64,000 nucleotides of DNA from Bacteroidales bacterium. GTDB lineage: Bacteria > Bacteroidota > Bacteroidia > Bacteroidales > F082. Positions 44,118 through 53,099 of this stretch are shown piece after piece; position 1 is the stretch's first letter; every line of letters starts with the position of its first letter. A program made the translations under genes and the position numbers. The stretch covers positions 1 to 64,000 of the forward strand of contig JAKIVD010000001.1 of assembly GCA_021647205.1 (NCBI GenBank). Reading direction: 5' to 3'. The notes under the pieces were generated by a model, which was not told the DNA's origin, ran no database searches, and saw only the letters and a program-made list of their open reading frames with translations.

Positions 44118-44855
44118 ATGAAAGAAGAGAACGAAAACATCAGGATATTGTTTGTTGAGGATGACCCGAATTTAAGCATGATTCTTCAGGATTACCTTGA
44201 GATGATTGGCTATTCGGTAAAACATGCTCAGGACGGGGATGAAGGCCTTAAAGCATTTTTGACCGAAGCATTCGATTTGATCATCCTCGATATTATGATG
44301 CCTAAAAAAGACGGCTTTATGCTTGCCGTTGATATTCGTGAAGCCAATCAGGCAATCCCCATTATTTTTTTAACGGCAAAAAGTTTAAAAGAAGACCGGA
44401 TTAAAGGATTTTTGCACGGTTGTGACGACTACATCACCAAACCTTTCAGCACCGAAGAACTGAGCCTGAGGATTAAAGCCATTTTAAAAAGGTGTGCCAT
44501 TGGCGGTACCAACAACGATAACAATGCGACCGAGCTGTTCACCCTCGGTAAATTTGAATTCGACAGCGAAAACCTGGTTTTGCTGCTTGGCGATGAAGAG
44601 CACCGGCGGCTGACACGCAAGGAAGCCGGCTTGCTTAAACTGCTGTGTTTGAACAAGAACAATTTGCTTCCCCGCGAAGTAGCCCTTGAAACCATCTGGG
44701 GCGAAAATGATTATTTTATTGGCAGAAGTATGGATGTGTTTATCGCCAAACTAAGGAAATACCTGAAGGCCGACCCCAATGTTAAAATCACCAATGTTCA
44801 CGGTATTGGTTTTAAACTGGAAGTGAAAGGTGAACTGGTTAACAATATTTTGTGA
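44118..44855 (+). CDS. OmpR-family response regulator
   Basis: A 245-aa DNA-binding regulator. The receiver has the acidic pocket VEDD, the phospho-acceptor Asp58 (FDLIILDIMMPKKDG), the switch Thr (IFLTAKS) and Lys (DDYITKPF). The C-terminal winged helix (RRLTRKEAGLLKLLCLNKNN; GRSMDVFIAKLRKYLKADPN) is of the OmpR/PhoB type. It is co-oriented with the kinase and is the obvious candidate to bind the TGTTAA repeats. A single extra TGTTAA lies just upstream of it at about 44090. Confidence 0.94.
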   Translation: MKEENENIRILFVEDDPNLSMILQDYLEMIGYSVKHAQDGDEGLKAFLTEAFDLIILDIMMPKKDGFMLAVDIREANQAIPIIFLTAKSLKEDRIKGFLHGCDDYITKPFSTEELSLRIKAILKRCAIGGTNNDNNATELFTLGKFEFDSENLVLLLGDEEHRRLTRKEAGLLKLLCLNKNNLLPREVALETIWGENDYFIGRSMDVFIAKLRKYLKADPNVKITNVHGIGFKLEVKGELVNNIL

Positions 44856-44859
44856 AGCA

Positions 44860-44904
44860 ACCTGTAACCCGCAAACCTGCAACCTGCTATCCTGCAACCT
44901 TTAC
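44860..44904. repeat. ACCTGCAACC-type intergenic word repeat
   Basis: CAACCTGTAACCCGCAAACC, CTGCAACCTGCTATCC and TGCAACC form a degenerate repeat filling the gap between the regulator and prfC. Reverse complement of the GTTGCAGGTT words at 2847-2862 and 37471-37500. Confidence 0.7.
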
Positions 44905-44925
44905 CCGGCAACAGGCCCGAGCACC

Positions 44926-46506
44926 CTACCCTTCGAACTCCGACGTAAAATAAAAACGGATGTCCGTGTATTTGTCCTGTGCCGTTTGCAGGGCGTAGGG
45001 TGAATCGGCCATGAAGACCTCGCGGCCTTCTTTGTCGACGGCGATCTGGCTGGCCTTGCGCTTGCGAAAATCTTCCAGTTGTGCTTTGTTATCGCTCACA
45101 AACCAGGCTGTTTTGTAAAGCCGGATGGGCTCGAAACGGCATTTGGCATTGTATTCATGTTCCAGCCGGTACTGGATGACTTCAAATTGCAAAGCACCTA
45201 CCGTCCCGATGATTTTACGGTTGGTGTGTTTGCCGGTGAATAGCTGCGCCACGCCTTCGTCCATCAGTTGATCGATGCCTTTTGCCAATTGCTTGGAACG
45301 CATGGGGTCGGCATTTTCGATGTACTTGAACATTTCGGGGGAAAAGCTCGGGATACCTTTGAAATGCAGCTGCTCTCCTTCGGTAAGGGTGTCGCCAATT
45401 TTAAAATTTCCGGTATCGTGCAGTCCGACAATATCACCGGGGAAGACTTCATCGACCACCGATTTTTTTTGCGCCATGAAAGCCGTCGGGCTGGAAAACT
45501 TCAGTTTGCGGTTCTGGCGCACATGCAAATAATTGGTGTTGCGCTTAAAGGTTCCCGAAACCACCCGCAAAAAAGCAATCCGGTCGCGGTGATTGGGATC
45601 CATATTGGCATGGATTTTAAACACAAAACCTGTAAGTGAATCTTCCTCCGGTTCTACAAAACGCAGGTCACTTTCCCTGCCCAAAGGCGTGGGTGCTATC
45701 TGGATGAAATTATCCAGCAGTTCTTTCACCCCGAAATTGTTCAGCGCACTGCCAAAAAATACGGGTGAGATTTTACTGTCGAGGTAATCGGCCTTTTCAA
45801 ATTCGGGATAAACACCGGCAAGCAGTTCCTGATCTTCCCGCAATTCGCCGGCCTGCTCACCAAGATAGTTTTCCAAATCGGGATTAGTTAAATCGTCAAA
45901 CTCAATTACCTCTTCCACCACCTGGCTGCCTGCCTGAAACAGGTTCAGTCTTTTCGAGTGGATATTGTAAACCCCTTTGAAATTACCCCCCATCCCCACC
46001 GGCCAGCTTAACGGCGTAACATGCAATCCCAACTTTTGTTCCAATTCATCCAGCAGTTCGAACGCATCTTTTCCGGGACGGTCCAACTTGTTGATGAACA
46101 CAATAACCGGTGTCTTGCGCATACGGCACACCTTGACGAGTTTCTCGGTTTGTGGTTCTACCCCTTTGGCCACGTCAATTACTACGATTACGCTGTCGGC
46201 GGCAGTGAGCGTACGGAAAGTATCTTCCTGGAAATCCTGGTGGCCGGGAGTGTCCAAAATGTTGATCATGGTGTCTTTGTACTCAAACCCCATCACCGAA
46301 GTGGCCACCGAGATGCCCCGCTGGCGTTCGATTTCCATCCAGTCGGAAGTGGCTGTTTTTTTGATTTTGTTGGACTTGACGGCACCCGCCACCTGGATGG
46401 CACCGCCGTAAAGCAGCAGCTTCTCGGTCAGCGTGGTTTTCCCCGCATCGGGATGGCTGATAATGGCAAAAGTCCGCCGCCGGCTGATTTCTTTTTTGTT
46501 ACTCAT
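44926..46506 (-). CDS. prfC: Peptide chain release factor 3
   Basis: GTPase that removes RF1/RF2 from the ribosome after termination. The 526-aa protein has G1 [21 protein letters not shown]2 [13 protein letters not shown]3 DTPGHQDF and G4 NKLDRPG, with the RF3-specific C-terminal domain. The ATG at 46506 ([20 protein letters not shown]) is chosen although the frame is open to 46722: it matches the family N-terminus, and the -7 element TACTTTTG (46530-46537) lies inside the longer frame. Confidence 0.96.
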   Translation of the reverse strand: MSNKKEISRRRTFAIISHPDAGKTTLTEKLLLYGGAIQVAGAVKSNKIKKTATSDWMEIERQRGISVATSVMGFEYKDTMINILDTPGHQDFQEDTFRTLTAADSVIVVIDVAKGVEPQTEKLVKVCRMRKTPVIVFINKLDRPGKDAFELLDELEQKLGLHVTPLSWPVGMGGNFKGVYNIHSKRLNLFQAGSQVVEEVIEFDDLTNPDLENYLGEQAGELREDQELLAGVYPEFEKADYLDSKISPVFFGSALNNFGVKELLDNFIQIAPTPLGRESDLRFVEPEEDSLTGFVFKIHANMDPNHRDRIAFLRVVSGTFKRNTNYLHVRQNRKLKFSSPTAFMAQKKSVVDEVFPGDIVGLHDTGNFKIGDTLTEGEQLHFKGIPSFSPEMFKYIENADPMRSKQLAKGIDQLMDEGVAQLFTGKHTNRKIIGTVGALQFEVIQYRLEHEYNAKCRFEPIRLYKTAWFVSDNKAQLEDFRKRKASQIAVDKEGREVFMADSPYALQTAQDKYTDIRFYFTSEFEG

Positions 46507-46529
46507 TCGGGAGTGAAAAATTGAGGGGG

Positions 46530-46537
46530 CAAAAGTA
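46530..46537 (-). promoter_or_regulatory. -7 element of prfC
   Basis: TACTTTTG on the minus strand, exact TAnnTTTG, 24 bp upstream of the chosen start. Confidence 0.6.
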
Positions 46538-46671
46538 GGATAAAAAGATATAAGACTTTTAGACATGAGACAATAAGACCTGAGGGGAGAAAGAGATGAA
46601 AGCCTGCCCGGTGGTGAAATAAACAGTTTTACTTTCATTTCACCGGGTAAAAACACTAACTTTACCCACCT

Positions 46672-47169
46672 ATGGAAAACCGAATCCACACCCGCCAATA
46701 CGGGCGTTTTGCGCTGCCCCAATTCCAGATGCTGGGTGCGGTGCTGCTGGCCTGGGGTGTCTACCTCGTGTGGGTACTAAGCCTGTTCTCGCTTCCTGTT
46801 TTGGTGGCCGGAGCAGCCCTGGCAACGGCGGCAATCGGTGTTCAAATCAATTTCAACCAAAGGCTTCACCGCGAGTATGTAGCCGTCTTCGGTTATAAAT
46901 TCGGGAAATGGAAAAAGCTGCCCGCCATTGCGTACGTCACCGTATTTGTGGAGCACTACAGCCAGGAGAAGGCCGTGCTTTCCATCAGTTCGGAAGACGA
47001 TTTTACCAAAATCAAAATCAGCCTTATCGCCGGTAAAACCGAGCGATTTGAAGCCGGCTTGTTTGACGACAAACAACTGGCACTTGAAACCGGTGAAAAA
47101 ATCGCAAGGGCTTTAAAAACCAAATTGTTGGATTACACGGGCCGGGAGCCAAAGTGGATTGAACTTTAA
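46672..47169 (+). CDS. Small membrane protein with PH-like cytosolic domain, unknown function
   Basis: 165 aa. Two adjacent hydrophobic helices at about 18-36 and 38-58 ([40 protein letters not shown]) are followed by a soluble domain with alternating beta-strands ([40 protein letters not shown]) and a C-terminal helix. This layout resembles bacterial PH-like membrane proteins, but I recognise no specific family. A weak -7 (TAACTTTA, 46657-46664) precedes the ATG. It converges with the fibre gene at 47218. Confidence 0.7.
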   Translation: MENRIHTRQYGRFALPQFQMLGAVLLAWGVYLVWVLSLFSLPVLVAGAALATAAIGVQINFNQRLHREYVAVFGYKFGKWKKLPAIAYVTVFVEHYSQEKAVLSISSEDDFTKIKISLIAGKTERFEAGLFDDKQLALETGEKIARALKTKLLDYTGREPKWIEL

Positions 47170-47177
47170 GGGTTTTA

Positions 47178-47210
47178 AACTTTTCCAAAGTTCTGAACTT
47201 TGGAAAAGTT
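47178..47210. terminator. 16-bp perfect palindrome between convergent genes, probable bidirectional terminator
   Basis: AACTTTTCCAAAGTTC (47178-47193) and its complement (47195-47210) are separated by one T. It sits between the stop codons of two convergent genes (9 and 8 bp away), where a bidirectional terminator is expected. T-tracts are short, so a dispersed palindrome is an alternative. Confidence 0.65.
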
Positions 47211-47217
47211 ATCCCAT

Positions 47218-50046
47218 TTATTTCCCTTCCAGTTTTTCCAGCCTTCTTTCCAGGGCCTCAATCAGATTTTGCTGTCCGGCCAATTGTTCTGTAAGTTCCT
47301 TGTTTTTCGCATCCAGTTCCTGCACGGCTTTCACCAGGGGTACGACGAATTCGGCGTAGCGGAGGGTATAGAGGTCTTCGCCGGTTTCGATTTTTCCGGA
47401 AGGCGCCGTTACGCCGCTGAAGTTGTAACCGGAAGCGGTAGCCGCCTGTTCCACTTCCTGTGCTATAAAGCCGCTGAAGGTGATCTTTTCGATGTCGTAT
47501 TTCCCTTCCCAGGTGTTTTCATCCGCTTTGCCGTAAAGCAGCATCTGTTGTTTGTCAATATTGAACCGGTAGGTGACCGGTCTCAACTTCAGGATGAAAT
47601 CCAACCCGCTGACATTTTCCTGCACATTGTTTTTGATGCGCCTGTCGGAATAGGTACTCCAGCCCACCTGTCCGCCGATTTCCGTTACGGAGGAGTTGCC
47701 GATGCGTATTTTGTTTGCGGCAGTTGGATCGGCATTGTATCCCAGTCCGGTTGAGTTGTCATACACCGCACCCAGCGAGTTGGCGCTGTACCCCACGGCA
47801 GTTCTGTACTTTCCGGTGGTGTTGGTAAAAAGCGCCTGCGTTCCATAAGCCACATTGTAAGTTCCGGTGGTGTTGGCATTCAGCGCTTCTCTGCCTGTGG
47901 CCACATTATGGTTTCCCGTGTTGTTGTACAGTGCCCGGTAGCCGAAGGCAATGTTCGAATGACCGACCGTGTTGGTGTAAAGCGCCTGATAACCGGCGGC
48001 TACATTTTGACCGCCGTTGGTATTGGAATAAAGCGCCTGAAAGCCGACACCGATGTTGCCGATACTGGTGGTATTTGAGTAGAGCGCCTGGTAGCCGGTG
48101 GCCGTGTTTTGGCTTCCCTGGGTATTTGAATAGAGCGCCTGGTAGCCGGTGGCGGTATTTCCATAACCGGTGGTATTTGAGTAAAGGGTTTTTGAACCCA
48201 GGGCCGTATTGTTTTTGGCTTCGTAGGAACCGCTGGCTCCCGTCCCGTTGTTGAGCAAAGCCGAATCGCCCACAGCCACCAGGTTGCTGCGGTCGGTGTT
48301 GCTTTGCAGACTGCCCGTACCGACAGCCACGTTTGAATTTCCCGTGGTGTTGTCCTTCAAGGCATAACGCCCGTAGCCGGTATTAAAACTTCCGGTGGTG
48401 TTGGCGTAAAGCGCTTTTATTCCGGCGGCAGTGTTTTCACGGCCGCTTGTATTGGAATAAAGCGGCCAGTGCCCGGCGGCAAAATTGCTGTAGCCGGTGG
48501 TGTTGGAATACATCGCCCGGTAACCGATGGCCGTGTTGGAGAATCCTGTCGTGTTGGAATAGAGCGCCAGTTCGCCGTTTGCGAGGTTGCCGCCGCCGGT
48601 GGTGTTGGAATAAAGCGCCTGGTAACCGGTGGCCACATTCGCCTGGCCGGTGGTGTTGGAATACAACGCCTGGTAGCCGCCGGCGGTATTTTTATATCCT
48701 GTTGTGTTGGCATAAAGCGCCTTGGAACCCAACGCCGTATTGCCTGTGGCCTCAAAGGAAGAGCCGGCACCTGTTCCGTTGTTGTAGAGCGCCGAATCGC
48801 CCACGGCCACCAGGTTGCTGCGGTTGGTGTTGTTGAATAAACTGTTGCTTCCTACCGCTACATTGGAATGTCCGGTAGCGTTATTCATCAAAGCGCTATA
48901 ACCGTAGCCGGTATTGTTGTTTCCGGTAGTGTTTGTAGCAAGCGACCAGTAGCCGCCGGCCACGTTGTAGTTTCCCGTAGAGTTGGAAACAAGTGCTTCA
49001 TTTCCCAGGCCGCTATTTCCATTGCCGGTGGTATTGGCAAAAAGGGCCTTATATCCGGCAGCAGTGTTGTAATATCCTGATGTATTGGCCTTAAGGGACA
49101 AAAACCCTGTGGCCGTATTTGAAAAACCGGTGGTGTTGGAATACAATGCCTGATAACCGTTGGCATTGTTGCTGGTGCCACTGGTATTGGCATACAGCGC
49201 CTGGTAACCGGTGGCCGTGTTGGAATATCCTGTTGTGTTGGTATAAAGTGCTTTGGAGCCCAGCGCCGTATTGCCTGTGGCCTCGTAGGAAGAACCGGCG
49301 CCCGTGCCGTTGTTAAACAAGGCCGAATCGCCCACAGCTACCAGATTGCTGCGGTCGGTGTTGGTATTCAGGCTTCTGACGCCGACAGCTACATTGGAAA
49401 CGCCCGTTGTGTTGTTTAGCAAAGACTGAAAACCGGATGCGGTGTTGGAATGACCCGTAGTGTTATAAAATAAAGCCCCGCGACCGGATGCGGTATTGGA
49501 ATGGCCCGTTGTGTTGGCATATAAAGTTTGAAAACCGTTTGCCGTATTGCCAAGCCCTGTTGTGTTGGAATACAGGGTTCTGTAACCGGTGGCCGTGTTG
49601 TAGTATCCTGTGGTGTTGGCAGCGAGTGTCTGATAGCCTACTCCTGTATTTCGATTGTCAGAACCGTCGTCATTGGCGCCCGACAGCATACCGAGGAAGA
49701 CCGAAGAGCCGTCATCGCTTCCGTCGTCGTCGGATTTTCCGTCTGACAGGTCGTTGATTTTGGTGACTGCCGAGGTTCCGTCTGTCAGTTTTGTCCAGCT
49801 CGTTCCGTCAAAAAAGTAAAACCCGGCGCTGCCGTCAGTCTGGAACACGAGCAAGCCCGTGGCGGGAACTGCAATGGCGCTACGTTGTGTGGCGGTCATG
49901 CGCGGGATCAACAGGCCGGCCGTGTCCGATTGCACGTGGAGCATGGCGGAAGGGGCGGCGTTGCTGCCGTCGGTGTTGATGGCTACCTGGCCGAAGGCGG
50001 TCATTGCCGCCAGGAGGATCGGGAGTAAGAGAATTTGTTTTTTCAT
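47218..50046 (-). CDS. Repeat fibre protein 1 with S74 self-cleaving chaperone domain
   Basis: 942 aa, exported. It has a signal peptide (KKQILLLPILLAAMTAFG), then an N-terminal module of about 90 residues ([45 protein letters not shown]). Roughly 35 repeats of 17 residues follow (for example [17 protein letters not shown]), then the S74 domain ([19 protein letters not shown]; catalytic Ser800 and Lys805) and a coiled-coil tail. S74 domains trimerise fibres and then cut themselves off. Within the repeat region a 177-aa block recurs three times at exactly 531 bp. No phage genes are near, so I read it as a cell-surface or secreted fibre. No T9SS C-terminal signal is seen. Confidence 0.8.
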   Translation of the reverse strand: MKKQILLLPILLAAMTAFGQVAINTDGSNAAPSAMLHVQSDTAGLLIPRMTATQRSAIAVPATGLLVFQTDGSAGFYFFDGTSWTKLTDGTSAVTKINDLSDGKSDDDGSDDGSSVFLGMLSGANDDGSDNRNTGVGYQTLAANTTGYYNTATGYRTLYSNTTGLGNTANGFQTLYANTTGHSNTASGRGALFYNTTGHSNTASGFQSLLNNTTGVSNVAVGVRSLNTNTDRSNLVAVGDSALFNNGTGAGSSYEATGNTALGSKALYTNTTGYSNTATGYQALYANTSGTSNNANGYQALYSNTTGFSNTATGFLSLKANTSGYYNTAAGYKALFANTTGNGNSGLGNEALVSNSTGNYNVAGGYWSLATNTTGNNNTGYGYSALMNNATGHSNVAVGSNSLFNNTNRSNLVAVGDSALYNNGTGAGSSFEATGNTALGSKALYANTTGYKNTAGGYQALYSNTTGQANVATGYQALYSNTTGGGNLANGELALYSNTTGFSNTAIGYRAMYSNTTGYSNFAAGHWPLYSNTSGRENTAAGIKALYANTTGSFNTGYGRYALKDNTTGNSNVAVGTGSLQSNTDRSNLVAVGDSALLNNGTGASGSYEAKNNTALGSKTLYSNTTGYGNTATGYQALYSNTQGSQNTATGYQALYSNTTSIGNIGVGFQALYSNTNGGQNVAAGYQALYTNTVGHSNIAFGYRALYNNTGNHNVATGREALNANTTGTYNVAYGTQALFTNTTGKYRTAVGYSANSLGAVYDNSTGLGYNADPTAANKIRIGNSSVTEIGGQVGWSTYSDRRIKNNVQENVSGLDFILKLRPVTYRFNIDKQQMLLYGKADENTWEGKYDIEKITFSGFIAQEVEQAATASGYNFSGVTAPSGKIETGEDLYTLRYAEFVVPLVKAVQELDAKNKELTEQLAGQQNLIEALERRLEKLEGK

Positions 50047-50219
50047 GGTTTTTTAGTTTTTTGGCCCCGCCCTAAAGCCCGTCTGACCGGACGGGGGAAG
50101 GAACGGGGTAACTGATTTGTTTCTACAGGTAAAGAATATGAACGCTATCCGTTTTGGAGCCAAACGCAGAATTCTGACCGGACGAAGTGATTGTCAGGAC
50201 GGCATTCATCATTCGAGAC
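50047..50219. other. Spacer between fibre genes 1 and 2
   Basis: No gene and no TAnnTTTG element. It holds an inverted repeat, CCCGTC / GACGGG (50078-50095), with a weak T-tract on the minus strand (CTTTAG). Fibre 1 may be read through from fibre 2. Confidence 0.45.
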
Positions 50220-52643
50220 TCATTGCTTTTTCAACAGCTCGATTTCTTTTTTCAGTTCAGTAATCATCTGTTGCTGTTGATCCATCATTTGTTGTTGTTT
50301 TTCCATCATATTCTGTTGTTCTTCTATCTGTTGCTGTTGTTCCTGCACGGCTTTCACCAGGGGGACCACGAATTCGGCGTAGCGGAGGGTATAGAGGTCT
50401 TCGCCGGTTTCGTTCTTTCCGGAAGGCGCCGTTACACCACTGAAGCTATAGCCCGATGCGCTGGCGGCTTGTTCCACTTCCTGTGCGAGGAAACCGCTGA
50501 ATGTGATGTTTTCGATGTCGTATTTGCCTTTCCAGGTGTTTTCATCCGTTTTGCCGTAAAGCAACCGCTGTTGTTTATCAATATCATACCGGTAGGTCAC
50601 CGGCCTCAATTTCAGGATGAAATCCAGCCCGCTGACATTTTCCTGCACATTGTTTTTGATGCGGCTGTCGGAATAGGTACTCCAGCCTACTTGTCCGCCG
50701 ATTTCCAATACGGATGCATTGCCAATAAGTATTTTGTTTGCCCCTGTAGCATCGGCATTGTAGCCCAGCCCGGAGGAGTTGTCGTAATTTGTTCCGAGCG
50801 AATTGGCGCTGTAACCCACACCCGTTCTGTACTGGCCCGTTTCGTTCCAGTAAAGGGCATTGGCACCAAAAGCCGCGTTCCAGGAACCGGTCGTGTTTTT
50901 GTATGACGCACGGTAACCGTTGGATGCGTTTTCGTAGCCTGTTGTATTGCCATAAAGTGCTTTATAACCAATGGCCGTGTTGTAATAGCCTGTTGTATTG
51001 AAATAATGGCTTTGGTATCCGTTGGCAGTATTGCCATCGCCTGTGGTGTTGCTGTAGAGCGATTGAAAACCTCCGGCTGTGTTTTCGTAGCCGATGGTGT
51101 TGGAATATAGCGACTTTGACCCCAGAGCCGTGTTGGCGGTGGCATGATAGGTAGCACTGGCGCCCGTACCATTGTTGTACAGGGCCGAGTCGCCGATGGC
51201 CACCAGTTTGTCGCGGTCGGTATTTTTATACAAAGCCCTTGCACCGATGGCAATGTTTAAATTCCCCGATGTGTTACTATACAATGCCTGCCGTCCGAAA
51301 CCGATATTTTGCTTGCCGTCAAGATTATTGTAAAGTGCAAAATAGCCAGTGCCAAGGTTGTATTCCCCTGTATTGTTCTTATACAATGCTTGTCGCCCGA
51401 AAGCAATATTTGCGCTTCCGCTATTATTGGACAGGAGGGCTTGATCTCCTATGGCAATGTTTTGATGACCGCTGGAGCCGCCCAGAAGTGCTTGAAAACC
51501 AAGTGCGATATTATGGCCACCCGTTAAATTGTTGGACATTGCCCGGAATCCGATGGCAATGTTGTAAAACCCTGTTGAGTTGTCAAAAAGCGCCTGATAG
51601 CCGAAGGCATGGTTGTAGCTGCCGGTGGTATTTGAATACAGCGCCTCAACGCCGACGGCTGTGTTGTAATAAGATGTTGTGTTGGAATAAAGCGCCTGAT
51701 AGCCGACGGCGGTCTGGCGATGACCACTGGTATTGGAATACAGCGCTTTTGAACCCACCGCTGTATTAAAGCGGGCAGAGAACAAAGAACTGTCTCCGGT
51801 GCCGTTAAAATACAAAGCCGAATCGCCCACGGCCACCAGGTTGCCGCGGCTGGTGTTGCTGTACAAGCTAGATGTCCCAATGGCTACATTGGAATTCCCG
51901 GCAGTATTGGAATAAAGTGCCCATGAGCCGTTGGCTGCGTTGTAATTTCCTTTTGTGTTGGTATAAAGTGTGCGGTAACCGGTGGCAGCATTTAAACCAC
52001 CTTCCGTATTGGAATAAAGTGCTAAATAACCGAAAGCATTGTTGCCATTGCCAAGGGTATTGGAAAAAAGTGCGCCGGCTCCGGCAGCAACGTTTCCGGT
52101 GCCGGTGGTGTTGGCTTTGAGCGCACCGTAGCCGGCTCCGGTGTTGTCAACCCCTGAGCTGTTGGAAAAAAGTGCCTGATACCCGCCGGCCGTATTTCTG
52201 ACACCCGTGGAATTTGCTTTCAGTGCATTAAACCCCAGCCCCACGTTTTGGTTGTTGGTACCCGGATCGTTCAGCCCGGCATCCACACCGATAAAGACCG
52301 AAGAGCCGTCGTTGGAGCCTCCGTCGTCGGATTTGCCGTCGGACAGGTCATTAATTTTCGTGACTGTTGAGCTCCCGTCTGTCAGTTTTGTCCAGTTCGT
52401 CCCGTCGAAAAAGTAAAACCCGGCGCTGCCGTCGGTCTGGAACACGAGCAATCCCGTAGCGGGAGCAGCAATGGCGCTGCGCTGGACGGTAGTCATCCTG
52501 GGGATGAGGATGCCGGCCGTGTCCGATTGCACGTGGAGCATGGCCGAGTTGTCGGGTGCGCTGCCGTCGGTGTTGATAGCTACCTGGGCCGAAACGAAGA
52601 AATACAGTATTACGATGGAAATTGTAAGGAGTGTTTTTTTCAT
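50220..52643 (-). CDS. Repeat fibre protein 2 with S74 self-cleaving chaperone domain
   Basis: 807 aa, same architecture as its downstream paralogue. The order is: signal peptide ([20 protein letters not shown]), shared N-terminal module ([20 protein letters not shown]), about 28 repeats of 17 residues, an S74 domain ([19 protein letters not shown]; Ser658, Lys663) and a Gln/Met-rich coiled coil ([20 protein letters not shown]). The long 41-residue variant block ([15 protein letters not shown] and [15 protein letters not shown]) occurs twice, 211 residues apart. The S74 domain DNA is almost identical to that of fibre 1. Its own promoter is not clear; the best candidate is TTCTTTTG near 52692-52699, one mismatch from the consensus. 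Confidence 0.8.
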   Translation of the reverse strand: MKKTLLTISIVILYFFVSAQVAINTDGSAPDNSAMLHVQSDTAGILIPRMTTVQRSAIAAPATGLLVFQTDGSAGFYFFDGTNWTKLTDGSSTVTKINDLSDGKSDDGGSNDGSSVFIGVDAGLNDPGTNNQNVGLGFNALKANSTGVRNTAGGYQALFSNSSGVDNTGAGYGALKANTTGTGNVAAGAGALFSNTLGNGNNAFGYLALYSNTEGGLNAATGYRTLYTNTKGNYNAANGSWALYSNTAGNSNVAIGTSSLYSNTSRGNLVAVGDSALYFNGTGDSSLFSARFNTAVGSKALYSNTSGHRQTAVGYQALYSNTTSYYNTAVGVEALYSNTTGSYNHAFGYQALFDNSTGFYNIAIGFRAMSNNLTGGHNIALGFQALLGGSSGHQNIAIGDQALLSNNSGSANIAFGRQALYKNNTGEYNLGTGYFALYNNLDGKQNIGFGRQALYSNTSGNLNIAIGARALYKNTDRDKLVAIGDSALYNNGTGASATYHATANTALGSKSLYSNTIGYENTAGGFQSLYSNTTGDGNTANGYQSHYFNTTGYYNTAIGYKALYGNTTGYENASNGYRASYKNTTGSWNAAFGANALYWNETGQYRTGVGYSANSLGTNYDNSSGLGYNADATGANKILIGNASVLEIGGQVGWSTYSDSRIKNNVQENVSGLDFILKLRPVTYRYDIDKQQRLLYGKTDENTWKGKYDIENITFSGFLAQEVEQAASASGYSFSGVTAPSGKNETGEDLYTLRYAEFVVPLVKAVQEQQQQIEEQQNMMEKQQQMMDQQQQMITELKKEIELLKKQ

Positions 52644-53099
52644 GCTGATGATTGTTTATTGGTTTATAAGAATTCTTGGTGTTTTCTAATGCCAAAAGAA
52701 CCGACGGGCTATTGCACGGGTGTTCTTTAATTTAATTGTTCATGCAAGCTCAAAGCAACACGAAACATCTGACTGATAATCACGGTGGATCGTACAAAAA
52801 GACACTTCTCCCCACAAGCCACAGGGGCTTTCACGGGAAAAAATGTTACATAGTACGAGCGTTTGATGGGTTCCGGTTTGCTACCGGACTTGTGCGCAAA
52901 CATAAAAAAAACAAGGCTTTCTCAAGGTATTGTGCCGGAGAATTAACAATCGTTTAACAATTTTTTTCAGGCAAACAATGGGCGGCACAAACAGCATTGC
53001 TGAAGTTCAAATTGTTTTTTTTGCGGAAAGATTTTGTTTGGATTTACTTGCTCAGGGAGCTAAAAAAACAAAGCGTTGTTTTTGCTCGTACAGGAAATA
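52644..53099. other. Gene-free gap between fibre genes 2 and 3
   Basis: 456 bp without a convincing gene. At 52951-52961 the minus strand carries ATTGTTAAACG, the same 11-mer as on the plus strand at 57547-57557 in the LytTR-site region. A second ATTGTTAA follows 11 bp on. An AT-rich stem near 53068-53090 could end fibre-3 transcripts. Confidence 0.45.

Noticed and set aside
44926-46722. 72-residue N-terminal extension of RF3
   Set aside because: It contains the predicted promoter, has no homology to the family and an obvious ATG follows at the family start.
52736-52957. 73-codon plus-strand frame in the fibre 2-3 gap
   Set aside because: No promoter, no recognisable protein and odd composition; a chance frame in a non-coding gap.
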